Source of the DNA: Minisyncoccota bacterium
GTDB lineage: Bacteria; Patescibacteriota; Microgenomatia; UBA1400; PJMF01
Assembly: GCA_012799795.1 (NCBI GenBank)
Contig: JAAZKO010000031.1
Span: 1-10,946 of the forward strand
DNA length: 10,946 bases
Reading direction: 5' to 3'
The position numbers were made by a program, and so were the translations under genes. Within the stretch, counting starts at the first letter, position 1. Every line of letters starts with the position of its first letter. The notes under the pieces were generated by a model. That model saw nothing but the letters and a program-made list of their open reading frames with translations, did not search any database and had not been told where the DNA came from. Below, in pieces: positions 1 to 7,412 of the stretch.

Positions 1-588
1 AAAACCAGTATCTGGAGTTTTTTCAGTAATAATTTTGCCTTCATCGGTTTTTACACAAAAGCTGGCGTAATCACTATCACTGACATCATCTTCTCTTGAA
101 TAAACTTTAGCCTTATTAGTAATACAGGTAGTACCTACTGGTAACTCATCTTGACCTTTGAAACGTGCAGTGAAATAAACAGTAATTTCTTCATCAGCGT
201 CTACATCATCAAAAATAAACTTCAGCTCATTATCTCTAAAATCAACTGGATATTCTTTTCCATCTGCTGCTAAATAAAACATATAATCAACTAAACGAGC
301 AAAATCGTCTACCAAACGCACTCCATCGGTTTCAACATCGGTGATGTTTTTAATACGTAAGCTGAATTTAACCTCTTGTTCTGGAGAAAAAGTATAGGAA
401 TCAGCAGCAATATTGTCCCAATATTCATTAGCTTCGGGATTAAACACTTTTTTATCTAAAGTAAGATCACCATTTTCACAAACTTCACCTCCACCATAAA
501 CAGTATGACACTCTCTAGCATTAACCACATTAACTGCGAATAAAAAAAGACCAGTTGCGATTAATAGGTAAGAAATTATTTTTTTCAT
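1..588 (-). CDS. Exported DUF11-like surface protein, probable sortase substrate (3' end outside window)
   Basis: This frame is open for 196 codons from the ATG at 588 and runs off the left edge. Residues 1-24 form a signal peptide: MKK, a hydrophobic stretch (residues 4-21), then NAR. A short segment bounded by two cysteines around YGGGEV follows, then an LDKKVFNP segment. An Ig-like, DUF11-resembling region covers about residues 65-180 and ends in the NKAKVYS...ASFCVKT pattern. The last visible residues are TPDTGF, where TPDTG resembles an LPXTG sorting signal; the hydrophobic anchor and basic tail expected after it would lie outside the window. A sortase gene lies directly upstream on the same strand, which supports covalent surface attachment. 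The gene has its own consensus promoter and no clear Shine-Dalgarno sequence. Export and DUF11-like character are well supported; the sorting signal is inferred because its tail is unseen. Confidence 0.8.
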   Translation of the reverse strand, partial: MKKIISYLLIATGLFLFAVNVVNARECHTVYGGGEVCENGDLTLDKKVFNPEANEYWDNIAADSYTFSPEQEVKFSLRIKNITDVETDGVRLVDDFARLVDYMFYLAADGKEYPVDFRDNELKFIFDDVDADEEITVYFTARFKGQDELPVGTTCITNKAKVYSREDDVSDSDYASFCVKTDEGKIITEKTPDTGF

Positions 589-625
589 AAGTACTTTAAT
601 TTATATTTATTGTTTATGACTGTAT

Positions 626-654
626 ATTATATATTTATAATTGTTTTTTGTCAA
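626..654 (-). promoter_or_regulatory. Consensus sigma70-type promoter of the surface-protein gene
   Basis: On the minus strand TTGACA (654-649) is followed by a 17-nt spacer and TATAAT (631-626), matching the vegetative consensus at all twelve positions. Transcription should start near 619, giving a leader of about 30 nt before the ATG at 588. The promoter begins 12 nt after the sortase stop codon, so the surface protein can be transcribed independently and probably strongly. Confidence 0.8.
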
Positions 655-666
655 TATTATGGGACA

Positions 667-1488
667 TTATTCTTTCATCACTGGCACGGCACTCACAAAT
701 AAACGCTGCCAGCTAGTTCCAGGAGGCCAACAAGTTTGCAATAATAAGATGTTTTCTTCTTTGAGATTGTTAACAAAATCTACCTCACTACTAGCTACCA
801 CATCTTGAGCACTGACTTCATAAATAAATTGTTCATCGCCTAAATGCAAAATCACTTGATCACCAATTGTTAAATCTTTAATTTGGTAAAAAACAGCATT
901 GTATGCCTCTACGTTCCAAATACCATTGGTGGAATGACCAAAAATATAAATCATTTTCCCCTGACCAGGAAAAGCTGAGTTTTTGGCATGGCCAACGCCA
1001 GTTTCTAAAGCTACACCATATTCTTCTGGATCATTTGGATTGATATTGGCATAAACTTCTTCATAAATTTCTAAGCTGGGAATTTCAATAAAGAAAGGTA
1101 AATTAGCATAATCAGGAATGTCAATTAATTGAGTCAAAGCACTTTGACCTGCTTCCTGAATCTCAACACCATCTCGTGCGAAAATCGGCCAAGAATTCTC
1201 AAGCTGCATTTTGGTCCAATCAAAGACAGCAAAAGTGTTTTTCTCGGCTTCTTGAGGTAAAGTTTTGAGAAATTCAGGAATAGCGCTAATGATCTCTTTT
1301 GCATTATTTAGAGCACTTGGTAAATCTTTAATTTGTTGCCAAGTGAAAAAGGGATTGCTTAAAATTAAAAACAAAAAACTTAAAACAAAAGAAAACATAG
1401 CCAGCTTTTTCAAGCTTTTCGCTTTTTTTAAAATAAATTTAACTGGGGCTTTTTGATAGAATCTCATCCCCGTCTTTTTATTTAACAT
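667..1488 (-). CDS. Membrane-anchored sortase (cysteine transpeptidase)
   Basis: The 273-residue protein has a basic N-terminus, one membrane segment (about residues 29-48) and a linker, then a sortase domain over about residues 130-270. The catalytic triad is visible: His185 in the FGHS motif, Cys253 in LLLQTCWPPGT and Arg262 nine residues later. Sortases cleave a sorting motif between Thr and Gly and transfer the substrate to a cell-surface acceptor. The active site should lie outside the membrane (N-in topology). The TCWPPGT surroundings are unlike classic SrtA/SrtB, so I do not assign a class. The gene following it on the same strand encodes an exported protein ending in TPDTG at the window edge, a likely partner. 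A TATAAT box ends 8 nt before the ATG, which favours this start over the in-frame ATG at codon 8. Confidence 0.93.
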   Translation of the reverse strand: MLNKKTGMRFYQKAPVKFILKKAKSLKKLAMFSFVLSFLFLILSNPFFTWQQIKDLPSALNNAKEIISAIPEFLKTLPQEAEKNTFAVFDWTKMQLENSWPIFARDGVEIQEAGQSALTQLIDIPDYANLPFFIEIPSLEIYEEVYANINPNDPEEYGVALETGVGHAKNSAFPGQGKMIYIFGHSTNGIWNVEAYNAVFYQIKDLTIGDQVILHLGDEQFIYEVSAQDVVASSEVDFVNNLKEENILLLQTCWPPGTSWQRLFVSAVPVMKE

Positions 1489-1496
1489 TATGGGAT

Positions 1497-1525
1497 ATTA
1501 TAGCGCGAGATGGGTAAAAAAGCAA
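1497..1525 (-). promoter_or_regulatory. Promoter of the sortase gene, leaderless arrangement
   Basis: On the minus strand TTGCTT (1525-1520), a 17-nt spacer and TATAAT (1502-1497) precede the ATG at 1488. Only 8 nt separate the -10 box from the start codon, so the transcript should begin within about two bases of the ATG. Confidence 0.6.
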
Positions 1526-1577
1526 TTTTTAGTTAAAATAATCAATTATTATTTAATAACAAAAAAGATATTAGAAT

Positions 1578-2480
1578 TTATGAATTTTTAATTTCTTTAA
1601 TAAGTTTAAAATAACTATCATCCCCATTAATTTTTTTCCACAAGCAATATTCAAATCCCCAAAAAATAATTTTGTCCATTCCTAATAAAGAAGCCTGCTT
1701 AAAATTTTTCAATAGCTGCTGAGGACTTATGCTTTTAGGATGATCGCTAAAATATGCCTCGGCATTTTTTTCCCAGGGTTCGGCCTGTAATTCAGTAATC
1801 CAAAAATTTAGATTGGGAAACTTGGCAAGATGCTTTTTTAATTCTTTTTGACTTTGTAGTGGTCTAAGATAAATTGATTTAGCAAAAATCTCTCCAATAA
1901 ACTGTTTGTAATAAATATCTAAGCCAATGTGATTGGTAATCTTTGTTAATTTGCTAAGTAGATCTCTTTTAATAATTTCATTGCCCCAAAGAGTAATAAT
2001 AATGGGTCGCTGATCAATATTTTTTATAAGTTTTGCTTCTTTTTTCAAGAAATCTAAAGGAATTATTTCTTGATTGGGCCCACTCGGATCTAAAGGCTCA
2101 TTTTCTAACTGCCAATATTTAATACAGGTATATTCTTTTAATTCCTTAATACTTGTTTCAATAAATTGCAGTAATGATTTTCTTGCTTTTTGATTGTTAA
2201 GGCTTTTCTTTTCAATATGCTCTGGCCAGTAATATTCTGGCCACCTTTGAGCTTTGACTCCCACCGTTAAAATAATACTTTGTTGATTTTTTTGGTAAAA
2301 ATTTAGAAATTTTTTTATGATGGAAAAATCATAAGTTCTAGGTTTTTTTTCAATTTCATCCCAGTAAAGACTCAGTCTAATAAAAGCAAACTGACATTTA
2401 ATACTTTCATTTAAAGCATAAGCTAAATCAATTTTTAGTTCATTTAACTGTAGGTGGCTAAGGCTAATACCAATTTGCAT
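1578..2480 (-). CDS. GH-A clan glycoside hydrolase (TIM-barrel, cellulase-like)
   Basis: I start this 300-residue protein at the ATG at 2480, because the barrel's first strand (QIGISLS) begins there; a TTG at 2519 would add 13 residues of non-barrel sequence. The two GH-A catalytic glutamates are visible: Glu128 in LENEP (strand 4, acid/base) and Glu230 in WITELQAEPW (strand 7, nucleophile). The FIRLSLYWDEIE segment near residue 35 and the FWGFEYCLW segment near residue 275 are typical strand-2 and strand-8 regions. It should hydrolyse or transfer beta-linked sugars, but the substrate cannot be read from sequence and I do not assign a GH family. No signal peptide is visible, so it appears cytoplasmic unless exported non-classically. 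It lies upstream of the sortase on the same strand. A weak promoter (TTGATA at 2602-2597, TAGTAT 17 nt further on) is possible. No Shine-Dalgarno sequence is seen. Confidence 0.85.
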   Translation of the reverse strand: MQIGISLSHLQLNELKIDLAYALNESIKCQFAFIRLSLYWDEIEKKPRTYDFSIIKKFLNFYQKNQQSIILTVGVKAQRWPEYYWPEHIEKKSLNNQKARKSLLQFIETSIKELKEYTCIKYWQLENEPLDPSGPNQEIIPLDFLKKEAKLIKNIDQRPIIITLWGNEIIKRDLLSKLTKITNHIGLDIYYKQFIGEIFAKSIYLRPLQSQKELKKHLAKFPNLNFWITELQAEPWEKNAEAYFSDHPKSISPQQLLKNFKQASLLGMDKIIFWGFEYCLWKKINGDDSYFKLIKEIKNS

Positions 2481-2658
2481 TAAGTGATTTGGAGGTGGGT
2501 GTCTTCTAATGACGAACAATTAGTATGGATGTGTAAATAATAAGTTTCATCAAAATAAACAATCATATTTTATATACTAAGCTGTAAATAGAAATTTATC
2601 AATTATTTATGTAAATAGTGAGTCTAGAGTCAACACATAATTAATTTCATTTATCTTT

Positions 2659-2688
2659 TTAGCAAAACTTCAGTTTTATGAGTATAAT
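2659..2688 (+). promoter_or_regulatory. Promoter of the glycosyltransferase gene, leaderless arrangement
   Basis: TATAAT at 2683-2688 ends 6 nt before the ATG at 2695, placing the expected transcription start on the start codon. A weak -35 (TTAGCA, 2659-2664) lies 18 nt upstream. The -10 box is convincing, the -35 is not. Confidence 0.5.
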
Positions 2689-2694
2689 AAAAAG

Positions 2695-4217
2695 ATGTTC
2701 AAGCGCTTATTATTTTATTTATTTGCGTTAGCTGTTTTACTTAGGTTTTTATTTTTAAGCAGTCAATCGGTCTTTTTTTATTTTGATCAAGCTAGAGATG
2801 CTATTGTTAGTCGCAATATTATAGAAAAAAAGATTTTAAAATTCAGGGTCCATCGGTTAGCGGAACTTCTGATAGCGTTTATCACGGAGTAATATATTAC
2901 TATTTAATTGCTCCACTTTATACCTTAAGTAATGGCAACCCAATTTTTGTTGCTCATTTTTTAGCAATTATTGGAGCTTTAACTGTTTTTGTTATTTATG
3001 TTTTAGGAAAAGAAATTTTTTCTTCTAAAAAAGTTGGTTTGCTAGCTGCGTTATTTTTAACTTTTTCTTCTGCTAGCACACAACAGCATACTTGGTTGTC
3101 AAATCCCCAATTAAGTAGCTTAATACTTTCACTCGTTTATCTTTATATATGGAGAATATTTTTCAGTACAAAAACAAAGTTATTAATTGATTATGTGGTT
3201 TTTGCTATCTTATTGTCATTAAGTGTGCAAGTGGCTTTGCAGTCAGTGGTAGTTTTGGGCAGTGTTTTATTAGCAAGTTTATATAAGATGTTAAAAAATA
3301 AGACTTGGAAAATTTTTTCTTTGAAGATTTTTTTAATAATTATTGGAGTTTTTAGCATTGGCATTAGCAGCATGTTGTTAACTGAATTTTTAATGTGGAG
3401 TAGGGGAATTCTTAATTTCAGTTCGCTTAATTTAGCAGACCATCAGATCGGTTTTTTTTCAGCTATTAATCAAATTGCGCTTAAATATTTTGAAATTACA
3501 AAATATTATTTAGCTGCAGAAGAAAATTGGCTGTTCTTATTTATTTGTTTTATGATAATCGGTTTGGGCATTAAAAAAATAAGCAAGCGTACTTTATTAT
3601 GGGCTTGCTTATTTCTTTTTGCTCCACTTTGGTTATTATTGTGGCATTATCGAGATCCAAACCACACTTTTATCGGTGTTGAATTAGTTATATATTTATT
3701 GCTGGCCAAGGGTTTTTTGGAGCTAAGTAAATTGTCACTTTGGTCTAAAATAATAACTTATGTTTTTGTTTTTATTTTTATAATTCTCCAATTGTCTAGT
3801 TTGCACAAAGCCCACATAAACCGAACAACAATATATGGCATCCAGAAAGGTGCATTTTTGAGCGAACAATTAGCTCTGATTAAGCAAACTTATCTAATAG
3901 CAGATGGAGAGTGTTTTAGTTTTTCTAGTTTAACCAGTCCTTATATGATTAACACGACTTGGTCTTACTTATATAATTGCTTTGGCAATGAACTAGGTCA
4001 AAGACCTTTTTTTATCGGCATGTCGCAAGTGGGTTATCCTGGCGAAGGTCTATTGCCTGAAGCAGTGGTGGCAGAAAACCTTCATTTTTCAATTATTGAG
4101 CCTGACACAACCCTTTCTGTTGCTCAAATTAATGATTTTTTAACTCAACAAACCTATTTAGCAGGACCAGTAATAAAAGAGTGGGATTTTGGTACGCTAA
4201 AACTACAATTACGTTAA
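2695..4217 (+). pseudogene. GT-C (ArnT/PMT-like) membrane glycosyltransferase split by a frameshift at an A7 tract
   Basis: Frame 0 starts at 2695 and stops after 65 codons at 2892. The continuation lies in the -1 frame and is open from about 2832 to the stop at 4217. Joining them at the A tract 2825-2831 gives one protein of about 507 residues: a first membrane helix, the FFYFDQARDA motif, NIIEK, then DFKIQGPSVSGTSDSVYHGVIYYYL, many hydrophobic helices with a HTWLSNP motif, and a soluble C-terminal part. This organisation fits polyprenyl-phosphate-sugar-dependent GT-C enzymes that glycosylate lipids or proteins at the membrane; the acidic residue in FDQARD is a candidate catalytic base. One more A (A8) would restore the gene. 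The heptamer there is A AAA AAG in frame 0, a known -1 slippery sequence, so expression by slippage or phase variation is possible, as is a sequencing indel. Family membership is inferred from topology and motifs. Confidence 0.78.
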
Positions 4218-4224
4218 TATTTTT

Positions 4225-4529
4225 ATGTCAGATTTTGCTAAACGTGTTTACGATCTTCTATTAAAAGTTCCCGAAGGTAGAGTTACCAGCTACAAGGTGT
4301 TGGCAGAGGTCTTGGGAACGAAGGCTTACCAAGCTGTAGGCAAGTATTAAGGAAAAATCCTAATGCCCCTAGAATTCCTTGTCATAGAGTGGTAAACGCT
4401 GATGGCAGGCTTGGTGGTTTTATGGGCGAGAGAGATGGCGAATTTATTAGAAAAAAGATAGCTCTTCTAAAAAAAGAGGGTGTTGAAATCGAGAACGGAA
4501 AAGTGGTGGGATTTGAGAACTTGCTTTAG
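4225..4529 (+). pseudogene. Small O6-alkylguanine-DNA alkyltransferase (MGMT/Ogt-like), frameshifted
   Basis: The ATG at 4225 follows the glycosyltransferase stop by 7 nt, so the two were probably co-transcribed. Frame 0 encodes MSDFAKRVYDLLLKVPEGRV and continues TSYKVLAEVLGTKAYQAVGKY, then stops at 4348-4350. In the -1 frame from 4341 the family sequence continues as QVLRKNPNAPRIPCHRVVNADGRLGGF and runs to a TAG at 4527-4529. One missing base near 4339-4341 (GGC where GGCC would read on) explains the break. The repaired product is about 101 residues, the DNA-binding domain with the alkyl-acceptor Cys in PCHRVV. That length is typical of alkyltransferase-like proteins, but those have lost the Cys, which is kept here. 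The usual Arg-finger position (RAVG) is Gln. No slippery sequence is present at the break, so this is either decay or a sequence error. Confidence 0.85.
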
Positions 4530-4552
4530 AGAGGCGAGGGAAAAAATAAAGC

Positions 4553-4638
4553 TGGCGGAGGTGACAGGATTTGAACCTGCGAAGCCTTGCGGCTCACGCT
4601 TTCCAAGCGTGTGCAATTGACCACTATGCGACACCTCC
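4553..4638 (-). tRNA. tRNA-Ser (anticodon GGA)
   Basis: On the minus strand a 7-bp acceptor stem (GGAGGTG with CACCTCC) encloses a D arm, a perfect 5-bp anticodon stem with loop TTGGAAA, a long variable arm (GCCGCAAGGC) and a T arm with TTCAAAT. The long variable arm and GGA anticodon identify serine. Discriminator G and a genome-encoded CCA (4555-4553) complete the 3' end. Confidence 0.96.
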
Positions 4639-4656
4639 TTGTCAAAAAACTTGTTT

Positions 4657-4662
4657 ATTATA
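4657..4662 (-). promoter_or_regulatory. -10 box upstream of tRNA-Ser(GGA)
   Basis: TATAAT on the minus strand ends 18 nt before the tRNA's first base. No good -35 element is seen at 16-18 nt spacing, so the tRNA could also be carried by read-through from the amidohydrolase gene that ends at 4688. Confidence 0.45.
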
Positions 4663-4687
4663 ACGTTTTTTTGATAAGCCGACAGCC

Positions 4688-5668
4688 TCAAGTAATTAAG
4701 CCAAGAGCTTTTCTGCCATTGATAGTAGCAATGTTAACTAATTCTTTAATATCATAAAAATGACAAGTTTCTAGTAAAAAGCGCAGCTCTGTCCACATCT
4801 CCCCGTCACTAAATGGTTTATAAATATCAGCAATATTGTCAGTACCCAGCCCTACTGGAATTTTAGCTTCAAGCAACTCTTCAACTGGAGCAATGGCGTT
4901 GTGAATTGGCGCTAATTCTTCTGAACGTCGACTGTCTATCCAAGCTGTTGGACACACTATCACCATCAACTGGTTTTTTTGCATTTCTTGGTAAATTTTT
5001 TGTCGATATTTGACCGGCTGAGCAGCTAAAGAGACGGCGTGAACAGCTACTACTCGCCCGCCTAAAGCATATTCTTGAGTTTTTTTAATCAATAACTCAG
5101 TTTCTTTTTCTTTAGGACTGTTGAGTTGATCAACATGCACGTGGACCATTTTTTTATGCTTTTTAGCTAAAGCAAATAACACATCCAAATGCTCCGCTTC
5201 TTGACCAGCGTCTTTGCCAGGTAAACCGCCAATAATATCTACAAAGCCTAGCGCTTCTTCAAACCAAAATCTGGCTTGAGGATTTAGAACTCCTTTAAGG
5301 GCTTGATTAATAAAGACTAATTTTAAATCTTTTTGATAATTTTCCTTCAACTTTTGCGCCGCTTTCATGGCTTTATCTTTTACCACCTCATCAACATCAA
5401 TAAAACTAGCCAAAACTGTTACTCCCTGTTCTAACTGTCTTTCCAAAGCAAAAGCCATTCGATCATAGATTTGTTTAATAGTGGAACTTTTTTTAAGTCC
5501 ATCAACTAGTGTCCATTTTTTATGCAAATGCTCATTACCCAACTCTAAAGATTGGGGATTGATGCTATAAGCTCGATCTAGATGGCTATGAGCGTTAACC
5601 CAACCACCTTGTTCTTTAATTTTTTCTAGAACGAGATTTTTTAGATTCCAATCTTGTTTTTTGTTCAT
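4688..5668 (-). CDS. Cytosine-deaminase-like amidohydrolase lacking the beta-sandwich domain
   Basis: I use the ATG at 5668 (326 residues); a TTG at 5692 is also in frame. The metal site of the amidohydrolase superfamily is complete: His27 and His29 in NAHSHLD, His178 in HVHVDQ, His210 in VAVHAVS and Asp277 in GLGTDN. Spacing from His178 to His210 (32) and to Asp277 (99) matches what I recall for E. coli cytosine deaminase CodA, and Gln122 falls at its substrate-binding Gln position. However, the CodA catalytic Glu (HCDE) is Gln181 here and the Asp after the metal Asp is Asn278, so cytosine deamination is doubtful. The protein starts just before the first barrel strand and ends just after the last helix, so it lacks the N- and C-terminal beta-sandwich strands common in this family. 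It overlaps the end of argG by 53 bp and is probably translationally coupled to it. Substrate unknown. Confidence 0.85.
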   Translation of the reverse strand: MNKKQDWNLKNLVLEKIKEQGGWVNAHSHLDRAYSINPQSLELGNEHLHKKWTLVDGLKKSSTIKQIYDRMAFALERQLEQGVTVLASFIDVDEVVKDKAMKAAQKLKENYQKDLKLVFINQALKGVLNPQARFWFEEALGFVDIIGGLPGKDAGQEAEHLDVLFALAKKHKKMVHVHVDQLNSPKEKETELLIKKTQEYALGGRVVAVHAVSLAAQPVKYRQKIYQEMQKNQLMVIVCPTAWIDSRRSEELAPIHNAIAPVEELLEAKIPVGLGTDNIADIYKPFSDGEMWTELRFLLETCHFYDIKELVNIATINGRKALGLIT

Positions 5669-7298
5669 CTTCTTGATTCTTTTTAACGGCAATAATGTGT
5701 TTTTGTAGCTTATCTGTTAAAACCTTAAATACCCTTACGTCATTGACGACAGGAATGCTGTGCTTAACCGTCCATTTTCTGATCACTTCTTCGTCTTTAG
5801 CATTTTCTGGTTTATTCTTATAAGAAGCGTGAATAATTAAATCAAAGAAATTTTGTTGTAATAATTGCTCTAAATTAGGATGTTTTTTTTGCTGCATTTT
5901 ATTAATAAAGACCGATTCAATACCGTGTTTTTTATAAAACTTATGAGTATTCTCTGTTGCATAAAAATTGTAACCCAATTTAGCTAAAATTTTTACATAA
6001 GGCAAAAAGGCTTTTTTATTACTTTCTTCGCCAATAGTTAACAGAGCATAACGATGCTTATTTTGAGCTAAACGCATTTGCAAAGTATAAATCTCAATAA
6101 AACCAGGAGAAGCATTTTGATTATAAGCATCATTCTTCATAAAAGTAGCTAATTTTTGGTCAAAGATACTGTTGGCAGTTTCAACTGCTACCACTTCTGC
6201 CGTTCCTTTGAATAATTTAACTGTTACTACTCCACTTACTTTGTCGTTAACCTGATTAATAAAAGCATTTAAACTTTCCATTAATGGTTCGTACCAAAGT
6301 GCACCATAACAAAGATAGGCCCACTTATTATCAATTTCATTTTTAAACTCATTTTCGTAGCGCGTACAGACATATTTTTCTAAATTAAGATGAGCATTAA
6401 TAATAATTTCTGCCGCAGGTGCCTCATATATACCACGCACTTTTAAACCCACCAATCGATCCTCAATGTGATGGGTCACTCCAATTCCGTGCCGACCACC
6501 AATTTTATTTAAAAATTGGATAATTTCCACCAAATTCATCGTTTTATCATCAATTTTAGTCGGCAAACCCCTAACAAAAGTTAATTTTATGTATCTAGCT
6601 TCATTGGGAGTTTTTTCGACGGGTTGGCTGACTTGAAGAATTTTGTCTAAAGGAGGTATTAGGGCAGGATTTTCAATCTCACCGCTTTCAATAGTAACTC
6701 CCCACATGTTGTCGTCATAAGAATAAGGTTTGCTCTTACTTTGCTTAACAGGTATTTTATGTTTTTTAGCATAAGCTAATTCTTCGTCACGACCCATACT
6801 CCATTCTCTAACTGGAGCAATTATTTTCATCTCTGGAGCTAAAGTTAAGATAGTACCTTCCAATCTCACTTGATCGTTACCCTTACCAGTACAACCATGA
6901 GCAATGGTGTCACAACCCTCAGCTCGTGCTATTTCAACTGCTAGCTTCGCTAATAGGGGTCGACCCAATGGCGTACTTAGGTGATACTTGCCCTGATAAC
7001 AGGCATTAGCCTTAATGCCCTTAGCAAGGTAGTGATATGCAAATTCTTTTTTAGCATCAATTATAATCGCCTTGACGGCACCAATTTCTAAAGCTTTTTG
7101 ACGCATTTTTTCTAAATCGTCGGCCTGTTGACCAATGTCTATGGTTAACGCTACTACCTGAGCCCCATACTCCTTTTTAATCCAGTGCAAAATAACTGAA
7201 GTATCAAGTCCGCCCGAATACAAGAGTGCCACTTTTTTAACTGTTCCTTTGCGTCCTTCATAAGAAGAGACTTTGGTATAACTTGAATCTTGCTGCAT
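5616..7298 (-). CDS. argG: Argininosuccinate synthase with C-terminal MGS-like domain
   Basis: The ATG at 7298 gives 560 residues, against about 400 for ordinary ArgG; a TTG at 7322 would add eight. Residues 20-405 are a complete argininosuccinate synthase, which joins citrulline and aspartate using ATP in arginine synthesis. The ATP pyrophosphatase loop YSGGLDTS is at 27-34, the AHGCTGKGNDQVR signature at 133-145, and GGRHGIG lies near 270. A second domain follows: residues about 415-535 (ALLTIGEESNKKAFLPYVK, then LGYNFYATENTHKFY, then DLIIHASYKNK and IPVVNDVRVFKVL) read like the MGS-fold domain at the C-terminus of carbamoyl phosphate synthase CarB, which binds allosteric effectors. A charged tail of about 25 residues closes the protein and overlaps the amidohydrolase start. 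No argH is in the window. The ArgG call is certain; the MGS-like assignment is from motif order and is fairly sure. Confidence 0.95.
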   Translation of the reverse strand: MQQDSSYTKVSSYEGRKGTVKKVALLYSGGLDTSVILHWIKKEYGAQVVALTIDIGQQADDLEKMRQKALEIGAVKAIIIDAKKEFAYHYLAKGIKANACYQGKYHLSTPLGRPLLAKLAVEIARAEGCDTIAHGCTGKGNDQVRLEGTILTLAPEMKIIAPVREWSMGRDEELAYAKKHKIPVKQSKSKPYSYDDNMWGVTIESGEIENPALIPPLDKILQVSQPVEKTPNEARYIKLTFVRGLPTKIDDKTMNLVEIIQFLNKIGGRHGIGVTHHIEDRLVGLKVRGIYEAPAAEIIINAHLNLEKYVCTRYENEFKNEIDNKWAYLCYGALWYEPLMESLNAFINQVNDKVSGVVTVKLFKGTAEVVAVETANSIFDQKLATFMKNDAYNQNASPGFIEIYTLQMRLAQNKHRYALLTIGEESNKKAFLPYVKILAKLGYNFYATENTHKFYKKHGIESVFINKMQQKKHPNLEQLLQQNFFDLIIHASYKNKPENAKDEEVIRKWTVKHSIPVVNDVRVFKVLTDKLQKHIIAVKKNQEDEQKTRLESKKSRSRKN

Positions 7299-7354
7299 AA
7301 TTATTAACTTTCTACAAACCAACTAGTCTTTAAATTGATTTTGGACTTATAAAA

Positions 7355-7374
7355 AAGCAAGCTAGAGCTTGCTT
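7355..7374 (-). terminator. Terminator-type hairpin in the argG upstream region
   Basis: A perfect 9-bp inverted repeat (AAGCAAGCT and AGCTTGCTT around two bases) is followed on the minus strand by an unbroken T tract. On the plus strand it is followed by CGGAG, so it works only in the argG direction. It lies 56 nt before the argG ATG. Confidence 0.6.
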
Positions 7375-7388
7375 CGGAGTGACTATAG

Positions 7389-7412
7389 AAAAACGCCTAT
7401 ACAGGCGTTTTT
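7389..7412. terminator. Bidirectional rho-independent terminator
   Basis: A perfect 10-bp stem (AAAAACGCCT with AGGCGTTTTT) closes a 4-nt loop, with U tracts possible on both strands. On the minus strand it would stop transcripts running in from beyond 7421; on the plus strand it would stop antisense transcripts from argG before the gene at 7561. Confidence 0.75.

Noticed and set aside
2595..2660. A TCTAGA-centred near-palindrome as an operator between the divergent glycoside hydrolase and glycosyltransferase genes.
   Set aside because: The symmetry does not extend past the central hexamer, and AT-rich spacers produce such short palindromes by chance.
5616..5668. The argG/amidohydrolase overlap as a sign of a frameshift fusing the two.
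   Set aside because: Both frames have complete domains, and the overlap covers only the charged ArgG tail and the pre-barrel helix of the amidohydrolase, so a simple gene overlap explains it.
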